A DNA stretch of 53,576 nt from Bacteroidales bacterium (GTDB lineage: Bacteria > Bacteroidota > Bacteroidia > Bacteroidales > PWNQ01), in NCBI GenBank assembly GCA_021738505.1, contig JAIPBW010000013.1, positions 1-53,576 of the forward strand, read 5' to 3'. The notes under the pieces were generated by a model that worked only from the letters and a program-made list of their open reading frames with translations, searched no databases and was not told the origin of the DNA. Of this stretch, positions 35,415 to 45,400 are shown piece after piece; positions within the stretch are counted from its first letter, which is position 1, and each line of letters begins with the position of its first letter. The translations under genes and the position numbers were made by a program.

Positions 35415-36335
35415 ATGAGTGACCGGAAACTCTCTCCTCCCCTGTTAGAAAAAGGAAATAAAATTGGAATCGTATCAACCGCAAGAAAAATATCTCCCGA
35501 AGAAATTGCTCCGGCAATTAATGTATTTCAACGTTGGGGTCTTCAGGTTGTTAAAGGGAATAATCTTCATGCCCAAGATAATCAGTTTGCTGGTAGCGAC
35601 AATCAGCGGTTGGAAGATATCCAGCAAATGCTTGATGATCCGCAAATCCGAGCTGTTATTTGTGCCCGGGGTGGCTATGGGACAGCAAGGCTTATCGATG
35701 ATATCGATTTCTCCGGATTCCTGAGAGCTCCGAAATGGATCGCCGGATATAGCGATGTTACCGCTTTGCATTCCCATATTAACACGAACTTTGGTATTGA
35801 AACGCTGCATTCGGCAATGCCTTTAAATTTTCCTGCCGACGGAAGCGAGAATGAATCGATCTTATCATTTAAAAAAGCCTTATTTCAGGGGCAGCTCGAT
35901 TATGAGGTAAGCCAGTTTGAAGTGTTCAATTGCACTGGTTTTGAAACTATTACCGGCGAATTGACAGGCGGGAATTTGTCCATGCTTTATAGTCTTATTG
36001 GCTCGCCCTCTGACATTCAAACAAAAGATAAAATTCTTTTTATTGAAGATCTGGATGAATACTTGTATCATGTGGACCGGATGATGCTGAATTTGATGCG
36101 ATCAGGAAAGCTTAATCAAATAAAAGCATTATTGGTGGGATGGATGAGCAATATGAATGATAATTCAATTCCCTTTGGAAAAAATGCACATGAAATTATA
36201 CGCGAACGAATGCAAAAAACAAACATTCCGGTCATTTTTGGCTTTCCTGCCGGCCACCTTGAGCCAAATTTAGCATTGATATTAGGAAGAAAAATTCGCA
36301 TTCAAAGAAAAAATGTATTAACTTTAAGGTTCTAA
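35415..36335 (+). CDS. LD-carboxypeptidase (peptidase family S66)
   Basis: Cleaves the L,D-bond of murein tetrapeptides during peptidoglycan recycling. 306 aa with the S66 nucleophile S113 in [20 protein letters not shown] before it, the glutamate in [16 protein letters not shown] and the histidine in [10 protein letters not shown]. No signal peptide, so cytosolic. The yraN gene follows 16 bases downstream. Confidence 0.93.
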   Translation: MSDRKLSPPLLEKGNKIGIVSTARKISPEEIAPAINVFQRWGLQVVKGNNLHAQDNQFAGSDNQRLEDIQQMLDDPQIRAVICARGGYGTARLIDDIDFSGFLRAPKWIAGYSDVTALHSHINTNFGIETLHSAMPLNFPADGSENESILSFKKALFQGQLDYEVSQFEVFNCTGFETITGELTGGNLSMLYSLIGSPSDIQTKDKILFIEDLDEYLYHVDRMMLNLMRSGKLNQIKALLVGWMSNMNDNSIPFGKNAHEIIRERMQKTNIPVIFGFPAGHLEPNLALILGRKIRIQRKNVLTLRF

Positions 36336-36351
36336 CCTAAAGTTAATAACA

Positions 36352-36714
36352 ATGGCTGAACACAATGAACTTGGAACAAAAGGTGAGGATATGGCAGCTC
36401 ATCACCTGGCTGAAAATGGCTATAAAATACTGGACAGAAACTGGCATTTCGGAAAAGAAGAAGTAGATATCATCGCACAAATAGATGATCAAATCGTCTT
36501 TGTGGAAGTAAAAACCCGGGGCTCTTCTTTTTTTGGTCGCCCGGAGGAGTTTGTGAAAAAACAAAAGCAAAAGTTTATTATCCGTGCAGCGAATACCTAC
36601 ATCGAAAAACATGATATAGATCTTGAGGCACGGTTTGATATCATTGGGGTAATTGTAAGCCCCAGGGGAAAAGAAATCAACCACATTGAAGATGCCTTTT
36701 CCCCTATGCTATAA
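36352..36714 (+). CDS. YraN/UPF0102 family endonuclease-like protein
   Basis: 120 aa with the UPF0102 signature: LGTKGEDMAAHHLAENGYKILDRNW, then EVDIIAQ and VFVEVKTR, which together form a PD-(D/E)xK-like core related to Holliday-junction resolvases. Activity of the family is not settled. Probably co-transcribed with the LD-carboxypeptidase gene; its stop lies 6 bases from the converging USP gene. Confidence 0.92.
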   Translation: MAEHNELGTKGEDMAAHHLAENGYKILDRNWHFGKEEVDIIAQIDDQIVFVEVKTRGSSFFGRPEEFVKKQKQKFIIRAANTYIEKHDIDLEARFDIIGVIVSPRGKEINHIEDAFSPML

Positions 36715-36720
36715 GTTTTC

Positions 36721-37848
36721 CTATTCGTCTTCTGAAGGAAATACCAACAGTGGCGTTTTAACATGGAAAACAAGCTTTTTCGCCATGCTGGGATATAGTA
36801 AGCGACTAATAAGATTGCGTTTATATCTTACCAGCGATAAGACATCAATATTATTTTCATTGATATAATTATTGATTTCTTCAACCGCATCTTTGTCTTT
36901 ACAGACTATATTTTTGCCTGTAAATTCGACTTTATTATAGCGGTGGAAAAATTCTTCTAATGTTTTGAGCTGATATTTATCGACATCTGTAGGTTCTTCT
37001 TCACACACATGCAGCACATGAACTTTAACTCCATGCAATGGAGCCATTAAGCGCATTAAATTTTTAACGGCTTTCATTTCCCGGCGGTCGTGATTCGTGA
37101 TATACAAGATGTTTTTAATATCCGAAATGTGAGGTTTGGTAAATTGCTCCGGAAGAGCTAATACCGGATGCTTTGTGGACTCGATAACGCGGCCTGTAAC
37201 AGAACTGATCAGGCTGTTTTCTTCTCCATCCTGGTGCCGAATGGGCATGATGATAACATTGGGATTGAAGCGCTTGCTAACACGCTGAATTTCTGAAGCC
37301 GGATCTCCCATTGTAAGGAAATAGTCAACATCAACATTTTTAACATCCTTATCCTTTACCTGTTTTTGGATATTATTGGTCATTTCAATGATCTTGGTTT
37401 TTGCCTTAACGTGGATGTCACGTAAATATGCCGACATGGCATCCTGATAAGTAGCTGTTTCATTGAAAGGAACAGTTCCCATAGCTGGATTAAAATACGT
37501 ATGCAATAACCGTATATCAGCATCGATTTTATCTGCCAGGGAAATAGCAAAATTTGCCGCTTTTACGGATACGCCTGAAAAATCTACAGGGACAAGAATC
37601 CGGTCAAGGTCTTCTCTTTCATATTCTTCTACCTCATCTGGTCCGTATTCTTGCTCAATTTCACGGATAATACGCATAGCTACAGGTAAATCTTTGTCCT
37701 GGATTTTTACGTTGGCCGCCGGTATTGATCCCTGAATCTGATTAAGATTTGTTAGATAAGACTCTATATTCTCATTGGCTAACCGGGCTTTTAATAATTG
37801 AGCCCGCGTATTCGATAATGTGGCTAATGTAACAAGTTGTTCTGACAT
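36721..37848 (-). CDS. Tandem universal stress protein with N-terminal DUF2007-like domain
   Basis: 375 aa in three parts: residues 1-75 resemble the DUF2007 putative signal-transducing domain (LVTLATLSNTRAQLLKARLANENIESYL, then VKIQDKDLPVAMRIIREIE), followed by two UspA-like folds. The first USP (about 88-230) has DRILVPVDFSG, FAISLADKIDADIRLLHTY, and a late GRVIESTKHPVLALP. The second (about 235-375) has DIKNILYITNHD and ends VKTPLLVFPSEDE. The G-x2-G-x9-G ATP loop is poorly kept. No partner is adjacent; function inferred only as stress signalling. Confidence 0.85.
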   Translation of the reverse strand: MSEQLVTLATLSNTRAQLLKARLANENIESYLTNLNQIQGSIPAANVKIQDKDLPVAMRIIREIEQEYGPDEVEEYEREDLDRILVPVDFSGVSVKAANFAISLADKIDADIRLLHTYFNPAMGTVPFNETATYQDAMSAYLRDIHVKAKTKIIEMTNNIQKQVKDKDVKNVDVDYFLTMGDPASEIQRVSKRFNPNVIIMPIRHQDGEENSLISSVTGRVIESTKHPVLALPEQFTKPHISDIKNILYITNHDRREMKAVKNLMRLMAPLHGVKVHVLHVCEEEPTDVDKYQLKTLEEFFHRYNKVEFTGKNIVCKDKDAVEEINNYINENNIDVLSLVRYKRNLISRLLYPSMAKKLVFHVKTPLLVFPSEDE

Positions 37849-38235
37849 ATCTTTCTTTATTTTATTATACTAACACGTTAGAGAAAAAATCGTTTAAAAA
37901 TCTTTTAGCTTTGTTATTTTTGGGGATTAAAATAGGCAAAAAAAATGCAGAAAACAAGTTTTTATGCGTTAATTTTTTGAAAAACCCTGACAAAAGCTTG
38001 CTGGAAGTTATTTTTTTCCTTTGATATTCGCAAAGCATGGTTTTATATCTTTGCAAGGATGTTTGAGTTTAGCAGCAAGGAAATCTTTTATTCAGAAATT
38101 CTTATTATTGGGGTTTTCGGGGAGGTAAAAATATAGGTTTATCTGTATTTTCGTATTCTGATTTGATAAACAAGCAAATAGAACTTTTATTTATTTTTTA
38201 TGAATAATACAGGTTAGACTGATAAAATTAAAAGT
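37849..38235. other. Divergent intergenic region between USP and rluB-type genes
   Basis: 387 bases with no gene. Contains a small palindrome CTAAC-AC-GTTAG at 37870-37881, 22 bases upstream of the USP start, and a plus-strand promoter near 38020-38053. Confidence 0.55.
38020..38053 (+). promoter_or_regulatory. Putative promoter of the pseudouridine synthase gene
   Basis: TTTG at 38020-38023 and TATCTTTG at 38046-38053, a full -7 match, with a 22-base spacer. The leader would be about 180 bases. Confidence 0.45.
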
Positions 38236-39000
38236 ATGAGCAGGAAAACTTCTAAAGACAAGGTAGCTACCAATAAACAGGGCGAAAAAGATTTTGTCCG
38301 GTTAAATAAATACATTGCCAGTACCGGGCTGTGTTCACGAAGAGAGGCAGATGAGCTTATCGGCCAGGGAAAGGTTAAAGTCAACGGGAAAGTTGTGGAG
38401 GAACTTGGAACAAAAGTAAAAGAGGGCGATAAAGTGGAGTATAAAGGCAAAGTATTACAGCAGGAAAAATTGCAGTATGTTTTGTTAAATAAACCCAAAG
38501 ATGTAATTACAACTATGGATGATCCGGAAGGAAGAAAAACGGTCCGCGATATTACACGCAAAGCATGTAATGAACGGATTATGCCGGTAGGAAGACTCGA
38601 CCGGAATACTACAGGATTACTCTTATTGACCAATGATGGTCATCTGGCGGATAAATTAACTCATCCATCAACGGGAGTGCGAAAGATTTATGAGGTACAC
38701 CTTGATAAGCCCGTCACGAAAACTGACCTTATTCAAATAACTGAAGGTGTTGAGCTGGAAGATGGGTTTATTAAAGCAGATGCTGTTGCCTGGGTGGTTC
38801 CGGAAAAAGATAAAAGTATTGTCGGAATTGAAATTCATTCCGGAAAGAATAGAATTGTCCGTAGAATTTTTGAGCATATGGGCTATGATGTAAAAAAACT
38901 TGACAGAACCCAATTTGCTTCACTGACAAAAAAAGATTTACCCAGAGGAAGATGGCGGGTTTTAAGCCCAAAGGAAATTAGTTATTTGAAAATGTTATAA
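38236..39000 (+). CDS. rRNA pseudouridine synthase (RluB/RsuA family)
   Basis: Converts a uridine in rRNA to pseudouridine. 254 aa: basic start, S4 RNA-binding domain about 21-75 (VRLNKYIASTGLCSRREAD), and the catalytic domain with D122 in GRLDRNTTGLLLLTNDG, then KIYEVHLDKPV and the final KNRIVRRIFEHMGYDVKKLDR. The S4 domain and motif put it in RluB/RsuA/RluE/RluF; which 23S or 16S site it modifies cannot be said from sequence alone. Confidence 0.93.
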   Translation: MSRKTSKDKVATNKQGEKDFVRLNKYIASTGLCSRREADELIGQGKVKVNGKVVEELGTKVKEGDKVEYKGKVLQQEKLQYVLLNKPKDVITTMDDPEGRKTVRDITRKACNERIMPVGRLDRNTTGLLLLTNDGHLADKLTHPSTGVRKIYEVHLDKPVTKTDLIQITEGVELEDGFIKADAVAWVVPEKDKSIVGIEIHSGKNRIVRRIFEHMGYDVKKLDRTQFASLTKKDLPRGRWRVLSPKEISYLKML

Positions 39001-39016
39001 TATTTCGAATAGCCCA

Positions 39017-39031
39017 GTAGTTATAAACTAC
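39017..39031. other. Small perfect hairpin between rluB-type and AsmA-like genes
   Basis: GTAGTT-ATA-AACTAC, a 6-bp stem with a 3-base loop in the 45-base gap. No T run, so not a clear terminator. Confidence 0.4.
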
Positions 39032-39045
39032 AGACTACTATAATT

Positions 39046-41658
39046 ATGTCAACAAAACGGAAAACTTCCTTCTTGAAAAAGTTCGCCCTTTTTTTGCTGG
39101 TTATCGCTATTTTGATCGGGGCGGCCGGGATTTATCTGAAATATCAGTATAAGGATATTGTCAAAGGGATTATAAAAAATGAAGTTGACAATGTGATTAT
39201 CCCGGATATTTATACGGATATTGATTTTACAGTTTTAAGAACATTTCCTTATGCTTCAGTCGTATTTAAAGACACCCGAATGAAGGACCCGTTAAGGAAA
39301 GATTCTACCATCCTTTCCGTCGATCGAATATTCTTTAAATTCAATATATTGGATTTGGTGCAAAAAAACTACACCCTAAATCATATTGAACTTTCTAATG
39401 GAAAGATTAATTTATTTACTGATAAAAGTGGAAGATCCAATTTTCAGGAGGTTTTCAGGGAAAATCCGGATACAACCAGCCAAAAATTTTCTTTGGATTT
39501 AAAGAAGATTGTGCTTACGGAAATGTCAATGGATTATGTGGATGAAAGTTCGGATAGTCATCTATCCATACTTGCGGAAGATGCTACAGCCAAAGGTAGA
39601 TTTGGTAATGAAGATTTTGAACTGGCTACTTATGGGAACTTTACTATTCATGAATATCGAAACGGGAAAGATATTTGGCTAAATAATGATCATATTTATG
39701 CTGATCTTTCATTGAGGGTTTTCCCTGAACAAGATCGTTTTGTTTTAACAAATGGAAAAATGAATTTTAATTCATTACAATTTGCACTTAGTGGTGAGGT
39801 AATTGCCGGTGAAAGCAAAACGCTGGATGTTCATGTAAAAACGCATAAACTGGATATAAAAACATTAATTGAGGAAATCCCGGATAATATTTCTCAAAAA
39901 CTAAAACCCTATTCCTTAAAAGGAAAAACCCATGCTGATATTCACCTGACCGGAACCTGGAAAGGAGACCAAAATCCGCATATTGAAACTGCTTTTGAGT
40001 TTAATGATGGGCAGATGGAACATAAAAAGTCCGGAGTGAAAATCAAACATGTGACCATGAAAGGTAGCTTTACAAATGGCTCTCATAATCGGGCGTATAC
40101 ATCTAAACTTACTATTGATACTTTTTCCGGCCTTTTTGATCAGCGAAAGTTTCAGGGAAAATTTAAAATGTCAAACCTGGATAAACCCAAAATTGACCTT
40201 GGGCTGGAAACAACCTTTGATCTGAAAAAGCTAAAGCAATTTGCCGGATTGGACACGTTAGAAATTGCTTCCGGATTGTTTGATGTTAAAATGGATTATA
40301 CTTTTTCACCCCGTGATATCAGTAATTTAAAACCAGCCGATTTTTCTAAAGGTCGATCAAAAGGAAATCTTAATTTGAAAAATCTGAATATTAAACTGAA
40401 AAACAGCAGCAATTACTTCAGGGATATAAACGGTCTTCTTTCGTTTAACACAAAAGATGTTACGATAAAAGATCTAAAAGGAACGATTAATAAGACTAAT
40501 GATTTCTTGCTGAATGGCTATCTGGAAAATCTTTTGCCTTTTTTATTTTTTGAAAACGAAGGTTTGAGAATAATTGCTGATTTGAATTCCCGTCATATTT
40601 CCCTGGATAATTTATTGAAAGATTCCCCCGGAAAGAAAAAAGAATCCAAATACAATCTAAGTTTACCCTCCAATATTTATTGCAATTTTGATTTGAAGGT
40701 GGACAAGCTGGAATTTAGAAAGTTTAAGGCTGAACATATCCTTGGAAATGTACGTTTAAAGGATCAGGTATTACATGTGGATAATCTAAATATGAATAGC
40801 ATGTCAGGAAAATTGCGCATGCGAGGTTCACTAGACGCTGGTAATCCGGATCATATAACCATTAAGGGCAAAGGATATTTAAATAAGGTCAAAATTGATC
40901 AGGCGTTTTATCAGTTAGAAAATTTCAATCAGCAAGGTTTAACGCATAAGAATATTTTTGGTGAATTAACTTCTGACATTCATTTTTCTTTAATCCTTAA
41001 CCATGATTTAACTATTCAACCGAATAGTTTTCATACGAATGCTGACCTAACCATACGAAAAGGAAAACTGGTTAACTATGATCCTCTGGAAAAACTGTCT
41101 CGTTTCATCCGTGTGGATGATCTTTCCGAAGTTTCTTTCGGAAAGCTGACGAATACAGTTACTGTGGAGGGGAATCAGATTATTATTCCCAAAATGCAAA
41201 TTAAATCAGATGCTGTGGATATGAAAATTGGCGGGAAGCATTCTTTTGATAATGAAATGGAATATTATGTGGAGGTGTTATTATCCGAAATACTCTCCCG
41301 TAAAGCTCGCCAAAACAAAGAGGCGAATTCCGAATTTGGGCGAATACGCGATGATAGCCTTAACCGGACAACGCTTTTCTTGAAAATATACGGAAATACA
41401 GAAAATCCTAAATTTGCATACGATACAGAAGGATTAAAGAAGAAGCTAAAAAAGGATATAAAAGAAGAAAAGGGAGAACTCAAACAAGTCATGCATGATG
41501 AATTCGGATTGTTCCGGAATGATTCCACAGTGGAGCAAAAACCTAAAACGGAACGTCAGATTAAGCGTGAAAAGGAGAGAAAGAAAGAAGAGGAAAGGAA
41601 AAAACGCATTGAGAAACAAGAAGAAGGGAATTTTATAATCGAATGGGAGGACGAATAA
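39046..41658 (+). CDS. AsmA-like protein (TamB/AsmA bridge-type family)
   Basis: 870 aa. One N-terminal membrane helix (about 10-28), then a long beta-rich AsmA-like body with repeated FTVLRTFPYASVVFKDTRM-like and SLSGxxxAG-like strands, the C-terminal AsmA region (VEGNQIIIPKMQIKSDAVDMKIGGKHSFDNEM, about 705-740) and a strongly charged Lys/Glu tail (about 790-860). Relatives form groove-shaped bridges in the periplasm thought to move lipids to the outer membrane. Its stop directly abuts the GTG start of the histidine kinase gene. Confidence 0.85.
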   Translation: MSTKRKTSFLKKFALFLLVIAILIGAAGIYLKYQYKDIVKGIIKNEVDNVIIPDIYTDIDFTVLRTFPYASVVFKDTRMKDPLRKDSTILSVDRIFFKFNILDLVQKNYTLNHIELSNGKINLFTDKSGRSNFQEVFRENPDTTSQKFSLDLKKIVLTEMSMDYVDESSDSHLSILAEDATAKGRFGNEDFELATYGNFTIHEYRNGKDIWLNNDHIYADLSLRVFPEQDRFVLTNGKMNFNSLQFALSGEVIAGESKTLDVHVKTHKLDIKTLIEEIPDNISQKLKPYSLKGKTHADIHLTGTWKGDQNPHIETAFEFNDGQMEHKKSGVKIKHVTMKGSFTNGSHNRAYTSKLTIDTFSGLFDQRKFQGKFKMSNLDKPKIDLGLETTFDLKKLKQFAGLDTLEIASGLFDVKMDYTFSPRDISNLKPADFSKGRSKGNLNLKNLNIKLKNSSNYFRDINGLLSFNTKDVTIKDLKGTINKTNDFLLNGYLENLLPFLFFENEGLRIIADLNSRHISLDNLLKDSPGKKKESKYNLSLPSNIYCNFDLKVDKLEFRKFKAEHILGNVRLKDQVLHVDNLNMNSMSGKLRMRGSLDAGNPDHITIKGKGYLNKVKIDQAFYQLENFNQQGLTHKNIFGELTSDIHFSLILNHDLTIQPNSFHTNADLTIRKGKLVNYDPLEKLSRFIRVDDLSEVSFGKLTNTVTVEGNQIIIPKMQIKSDAVDMKIGGKHSFDNEMEYYVEVLLSEILSRKARQNKEANSEFGRIRDDSLNRTTLFLKIYGNTENPKFAYDTEGLKKKLKKDIKEEKGELKQVMHDEFGLFRNDSTVEQKPKTERQIKREKERKKEEERKKRIEKQEEGNFIIEWEDE

Positions 41659-43161
41659 GTGAGAACATCGATTTATACACATAAGCGAAAATGGAAGATA
41701 GTGTTATTCATTATTGGGATGTTCATAATTATGTTCTCTTTATGGTTCACAAATACATTGGTGCGTAAAATTGCAGAAGAAGAAAGAAACCGGATTAGGA
41801 TCTGGGCTAATGCAATTCAACGAAAAGCTGAATTAGTAAATTATACAGAGAATTTTTTCGATGAGATACGAAAAGAAGAACGAGAACGAGTCGAAATTTG
41901 GGCGAAAGCAAACAGAAAGCTTATTAATGCTACAAACGAAGAAGACCTGACGTTTTACCTGGATATTGTTTCCGGAAACGATAACATCCCCGTTGTGTTA
42001 ACTGACCAGAATGACAGCATAGAAACAACGGCTAATGTTGATTTTAGTGCGGATACTGTTGACGTTCTGAAAGGAGCTCTCAAAAAGGAGTTTACACTTT
42101 ACGATCCCATAAGAGACAATTACGGGCAAATTATTTATTATAAAGAATCCAAACTTTACACGAAGTTGCGCAAAGTGTTGGATGATCTTATACAGTCGTT
42201 CTTTAATGATGTTGTTAATAACTACTCTTCTTCATCGCCTGTAATCATTATGGACTCAGACAAAAATGAAATTAAAGCCTGGGGAAATATTGATGATGAT
42301 AAAATTGATGATAAGGAGTACATGGATAATCTCATAAATGAAATGAAATCTGAGAATGATCCGATCACAATTGAATTGGCATACGAAGGGAAGCAGTATA
42401 TTTATTATAAAGACTCGGCCTTATTAAAGCAATTGCGGTTTTATCCGCTTGTTCAGTTTGCTATTATCGGGTTGTTTTTATTTGTTGCTTATGTTTTGTT
42501 TAGTATTGCCAGAAGATCAGAACAAAATCAGGTATGGGTCGGTTTAGCAAAAGAAACAGCGCATCAGCTTGGGACTCCATTATCCTCTATGATGGCCTGG
42601 TTAGAATTGCTAAGAGTGAAAGAAGTTGAGCCCGAAATTGTTAATGAACTTTATAAGGATATGGAACGGTTAGATGTTATTACTGATCGTTTTTCAAAAA
42701 TCGGGAGCGAGTCAAAACTGGTTTATCAGGATATAGTACCCATTATCGAGGACACGATTGATTATATGAAAAAGCGCACGTCCCGTAAAATTCAATATAC
42801 GGTCAATAAACCGGAAGGGAAAGAAGTGAATGCATCTGTTAATAAGCATCTGTTTACTTGGGTTATTGAAAACCTGTCGAAAAATGCCATCGATGCCATT
42901 GATCATTCCGGAGAAATTGTCATTGATATCTTCGAGTCTAAAAGCCAGGCATTTGTTGATGTATCTGATACAGGTAAGGGGTTGCCCAAAAGTAAGTTTA
43001 AAACCGTGTTTAATCCAGGCTATACGAGCAAAGACAGAGGCTGGGGGCTTGGCTTATCTTTGGCAAAAAGAATTATAAAAGATTATCATAATGGAAAAAT
43101 ATTTGTCAAGAATTCTATTCCGGGTAAAGGAACAACATTCCGGATTGTACTGAATAAATAA
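41659..43161 (+). CDS. Membrane sensor histidine kinase
   Basis: 500 aa starting at GTG. One membrane helix at about 15-33, a long extracytoplasmic sensor part (about 35-255), a second helix near 258-280, then the kinase core: H-box with H302 in ETAHQLGTPLSSM, N-box NLSKNAIDAI, G1 DTGKGLPK, G2 RGWGLGLSLAKRI. HAMP and PAS domains are absent. No response regulator is adjacent. Zero bases separate it from the AsmA-like gene, and three bases from the next gene, so all three are one transcription unit. Confidence 0.92.
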   Translation: MRTSIYTHKRKWKIVLFIIGMFIIMFSLWFTNTLVRKIAEEERNRIRIWANAIQRKAELVNYTENFFDEIRKEERERVEIWAKANRKLINATNEEDLTFYLDIVSGNDNIPVVLTDQNDSIETTANVDFSADTVDVLKGALKKEFTLYDPIRDNYGQIIYYKESKLYTKLRKVLDDLIQSFFNDVVNNYSSSSPVIIMDSDKNEIKAWGNIDDDKIDDKEYMDNLINEMKSENDPITIELAYEGKQYIYYKDSALLKQLRFYPLVQFAIIGLFLFVAYVLFSIARRSEQNQVWVGLAKETAHQLGTPLSSMMAWLELLRVKEVEPEIVNELYKDMERLDVITDRFSKIGSESKLVYQDIVPIIEDTIDYMKKRTSRKIQYTVNKPEGKEVNASVNKHLFTWVIENLSKNAIDAIDHSGEIVIDIFESKSQAFVDVSDTGKGLPKSKFKTVFNPGYTSKDRGWGLGLSLAKRIIKDYHNGKIFVKNSIPGKGTTFRIVLNK

Positions 43162-43164
43162 AAC

Positions 43165-44229
43165 ATGCTTAAAGAACCAATTGTAACTGTTGATGAGACT
43201 ATCGTCCGGAAAAATATCCGGAAAATGTCAGCGAAAGCTAAAAAACACGATGTCTTATTAAGACCTCATTTTAAAACACATCAGTCTGCGGAAATTGGAG
43301 CCTGGTTCCGACAGGAAAATATCTCTACTTGTGCTGTTTCTTCGTATAAAATGGCCCAATATTTTGCTGATAATGGCTGGCAGGATATCATGATTGCCTT
43401 TCCGGTTATTCCCGGATTAGTGAATGAATACAGTGATCTGGCCCGGAATGTAACCTTACACTTATTTCTCTCGGACCCGGAAGCTTTTGATATGTTCAAG
43501 AATATTTCACATCCCGTTCAGATTATGATAGAGTTGGATACAGGGAACAAACGTTCGGGGATCAATATTCAGGATGCTAATCTGATCGCTTCGCTTGTTC
43601 AAAAAATACAACATGAGAGCATCCATCATTTTGCTGGTTTTGCAGTGCATGCCGGGGAAACCTATCATGCGGAAAGCATAGAACAGATAAAAAGCATTTA
43701 CACATACAATCAGAAAATTTTTCAACAATTAAAAATGCAATACCCGGAAGCAATTATATCTTTTGGTGATACACCATCTGCTACAAACGCAAATGATTTC
43801 GACGGTATTGATGAATTACGTCCGGGGAATTTTGTATTTTTTGATTGGATGCAGCGACAGCTTGGTTCATGCTGTGCTGACGAAATCGCTATGGCTGTGG
43901 AATGCCCGGTGGTAGCCTCCTATGAGCAAGGAGAACGGCTTGTTGTGCATGGAGGAGCTGTTCATTTTTCAAAAGAATCGGTACAAAATGAAGATGGAAA
44001 AAACATCTTTGGAGTTGTTGCCGGAACCGAAGCCGGGCAAATAGAGCCAGTCGGTTTTGTGGAATCGCTTTCTCAGGAGCACGGGATAGTCAAAATACCC
44101 AAAGAAAAACATCGTACTTTCTCAATTGGCGATACAATTCCCATCTGGCCTGTCCATTCTTGTCTTGTTGCTGATATAGCCGGATTTTACAAGGAAACGA
44201 ATTCAGGCAGGATTATTGACAAGATGTAA
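43165..44229 (+). CDS. D-serine dehydratase / D-threonine aldolase-like PLP enzyme
   Basis: 354 aa with the fold-type III (alanine-racemase-like) layout. PLP lysine K37 in LRPHFKTHQS, and the C-terminal zinc-site pattern H331-x-C333 in WPVHSCLVADIAGFY, which matches eukaryotic-type D-serine dehydratases rather than the HxD of D-threonine aldolases. It should act on a beta-hydroxy D-amino acid. The gene starts 3 bases after the kinase gene stop. Substrate not proven. Confidence 0.88.
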   Translation: MLKEPIVTVDETIVRKNIRKMSAKAKKHDVLLRPHFKTHQSAEIGAWFRQENISTCAVSSYKMAQYFADNGWQDIMIAFPVIPGLVNEYSDLARNVTLHLFLSDPEAFDMFKNISHPVQIMIELDTGNKRSGINIQDANLIASLVQKIQHESIHHFAGFAVHAGETYHAESIEQIKSIYTYNQKIFQQLKMQYPEAIISFGDTPSATNANDFDGIDELRPGNFVFFDWMQRQLGSCCADEIAMAVECPVVASYEQGERLVVHGGAVHFSKESVQNEDGKNIFGVVAGTEAGQIEPVGFVESLSQEHGIVKIPKEKHRTFSIGDTIPIWPVHSCLVADIAGFYKETNSGRIIDKM

Positions 44230-44275
44230 AAGGTAAAACATACCTTCATAAATTAAATGATAAACTTTTCCGGTT

Positions 44276-45400
44276 ATGGCAGGAATTTATATTCATATTC
44301 CGTTTTGCAGACATAAATGTTCCTATTGTAATTTCTTTTCAGTGGTTTCTCAAAAGCACAGAACGGAAATCGTTCCGGCAATTCTTCAGGAAATAGATGC
44401 ACGAAAAAATGCGATAAACGAAAAAGTTGAAACTATTTACTTTGGAGGAGGAACCCCTTCTTTATTATCTGTTAATGAAGTTGAACAATTGATTGATAAA
44501 CTCTTTGCCTCTTTCGAAATTATCAACCAGCCGGAAATTACTTTTGAAGCCAATCCTGATGATGTAAATCCAGAGTACTTGAAATCGTTAAAACAACTTG
44601 GCATAAACCGCATTAGTATTGGTATACAATCATTCCGGGAAGAAGATTTAAACTATCTGGAGCGAACACATAATGCCAGTCGTATTTCAAATGTAATGAG
44701 TGCTATTGTTGGCGCCGGGTTCAAACATATTAATGCTGACCTGATTTATGGAATCCCCGGCCAGCAAAACGAAGCCATCCATTATAATGTAAGCCGGCTG
44801 CTTGACTATCCATTAGACCATATTTCAGCTTATGCATTGACTGTGGAGCCCGGGACGAAGTTAAATCATCAAATAAGTAAGAATAAAAAACCGGATATCG
44901 AAGAATCTGCCATTACGCAACACTTTTATCAATTATCTGATTTCTTATTGGCTCATGGTTTTGAGCATTATGAAATATCCAATTTTGCGTTGCCCGGGTG
45001 TTATTCAAAACATAATACAAGTTATTGGTATCAAAAGCCATATCTTGGTTTAGGGCCCTCTGCTCATTCGTATGATGGAAATTCAAGATGGTGGAATATA
45101 AGTTCTGTATCCGGGTATGTAAAAGGTGTTAATGAAGGAAAGATACCCTTGGAAAAAGAAGTACTTAGCTTAGAACAAAAATTCAATGAATTTATCATGT
45201 TAAGGTTAAGAACGCAACAGGGAATAGATATGCAGGAAGTTGCCAGGCTTTTTGGTCCAAGCTGGCATAATGACTTGCGCAAAGCCTTTAAATCTGTTGA
45301 AAACACACAATATATTCGTTGGCAAAACAATAGGATTGTATTAACCCGTAAAGGATTTTGGTTTTCCGATGGCATAGCTGCTCAACTATTCCGGGGATGA
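44276..45400 (+). CDS. hemW: Radical SAM heme chaperone HemW
   Basis: 374 aa. The radical SAM cluster is CRHKCSYCNF (C11, C15, C18), with GGGTPS and the oxygen-independent coproporphyrinogen oxidase-like body (IGIQSFREEDLNYLERTH, then ISAYALTVEPGTKL). The N-terminal MAGIYIHIPFC and the short length mark HemW, which binds and delivers heme, rather than HemN. The heme-rich nrf system in this window would be a consumer, though it is far away. The 3' end overlaps the converging gene by 15 bases. Confidence 0.93.
   Translation: MAGIYIHIPFCRHKCSYCNFFSVVSQKHRTEIVPAILQEIDARKNAINEKVETIYFGGGTPSLLSVNEVEQLIDKLFASFEIINQPEITFEANPDDVNPEYLKSLKQLGINRISIGIQSFREEDLNYLERTHNASRISNVMSAIVGAGFKHINADLIYGIPGQQNEAIHYNVSRLLDYPLDHISAYALTVEPGTKLNHQISKNKKPDIEESAITQHFYQLSDFLLAHGFEHYEISNFALPGCYSKHNTSYWYQKPYLGLGPSAHSYDGNSRWWNISSVSGYVKGVNEGKIPLEKEVLSLEQKFNEFIMLRLRTQQGIDMQEVARLFGPSWHNDLRKAFKSVENTQYIRWQNNRIVLTRKGFWFSDGIAAQLFRG

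Noticed and set aside
36343-36684. 113-aa frame antisense to yraN
   Set aside because: Complement of the conserved UPF0102 coding region; no independent evidence.
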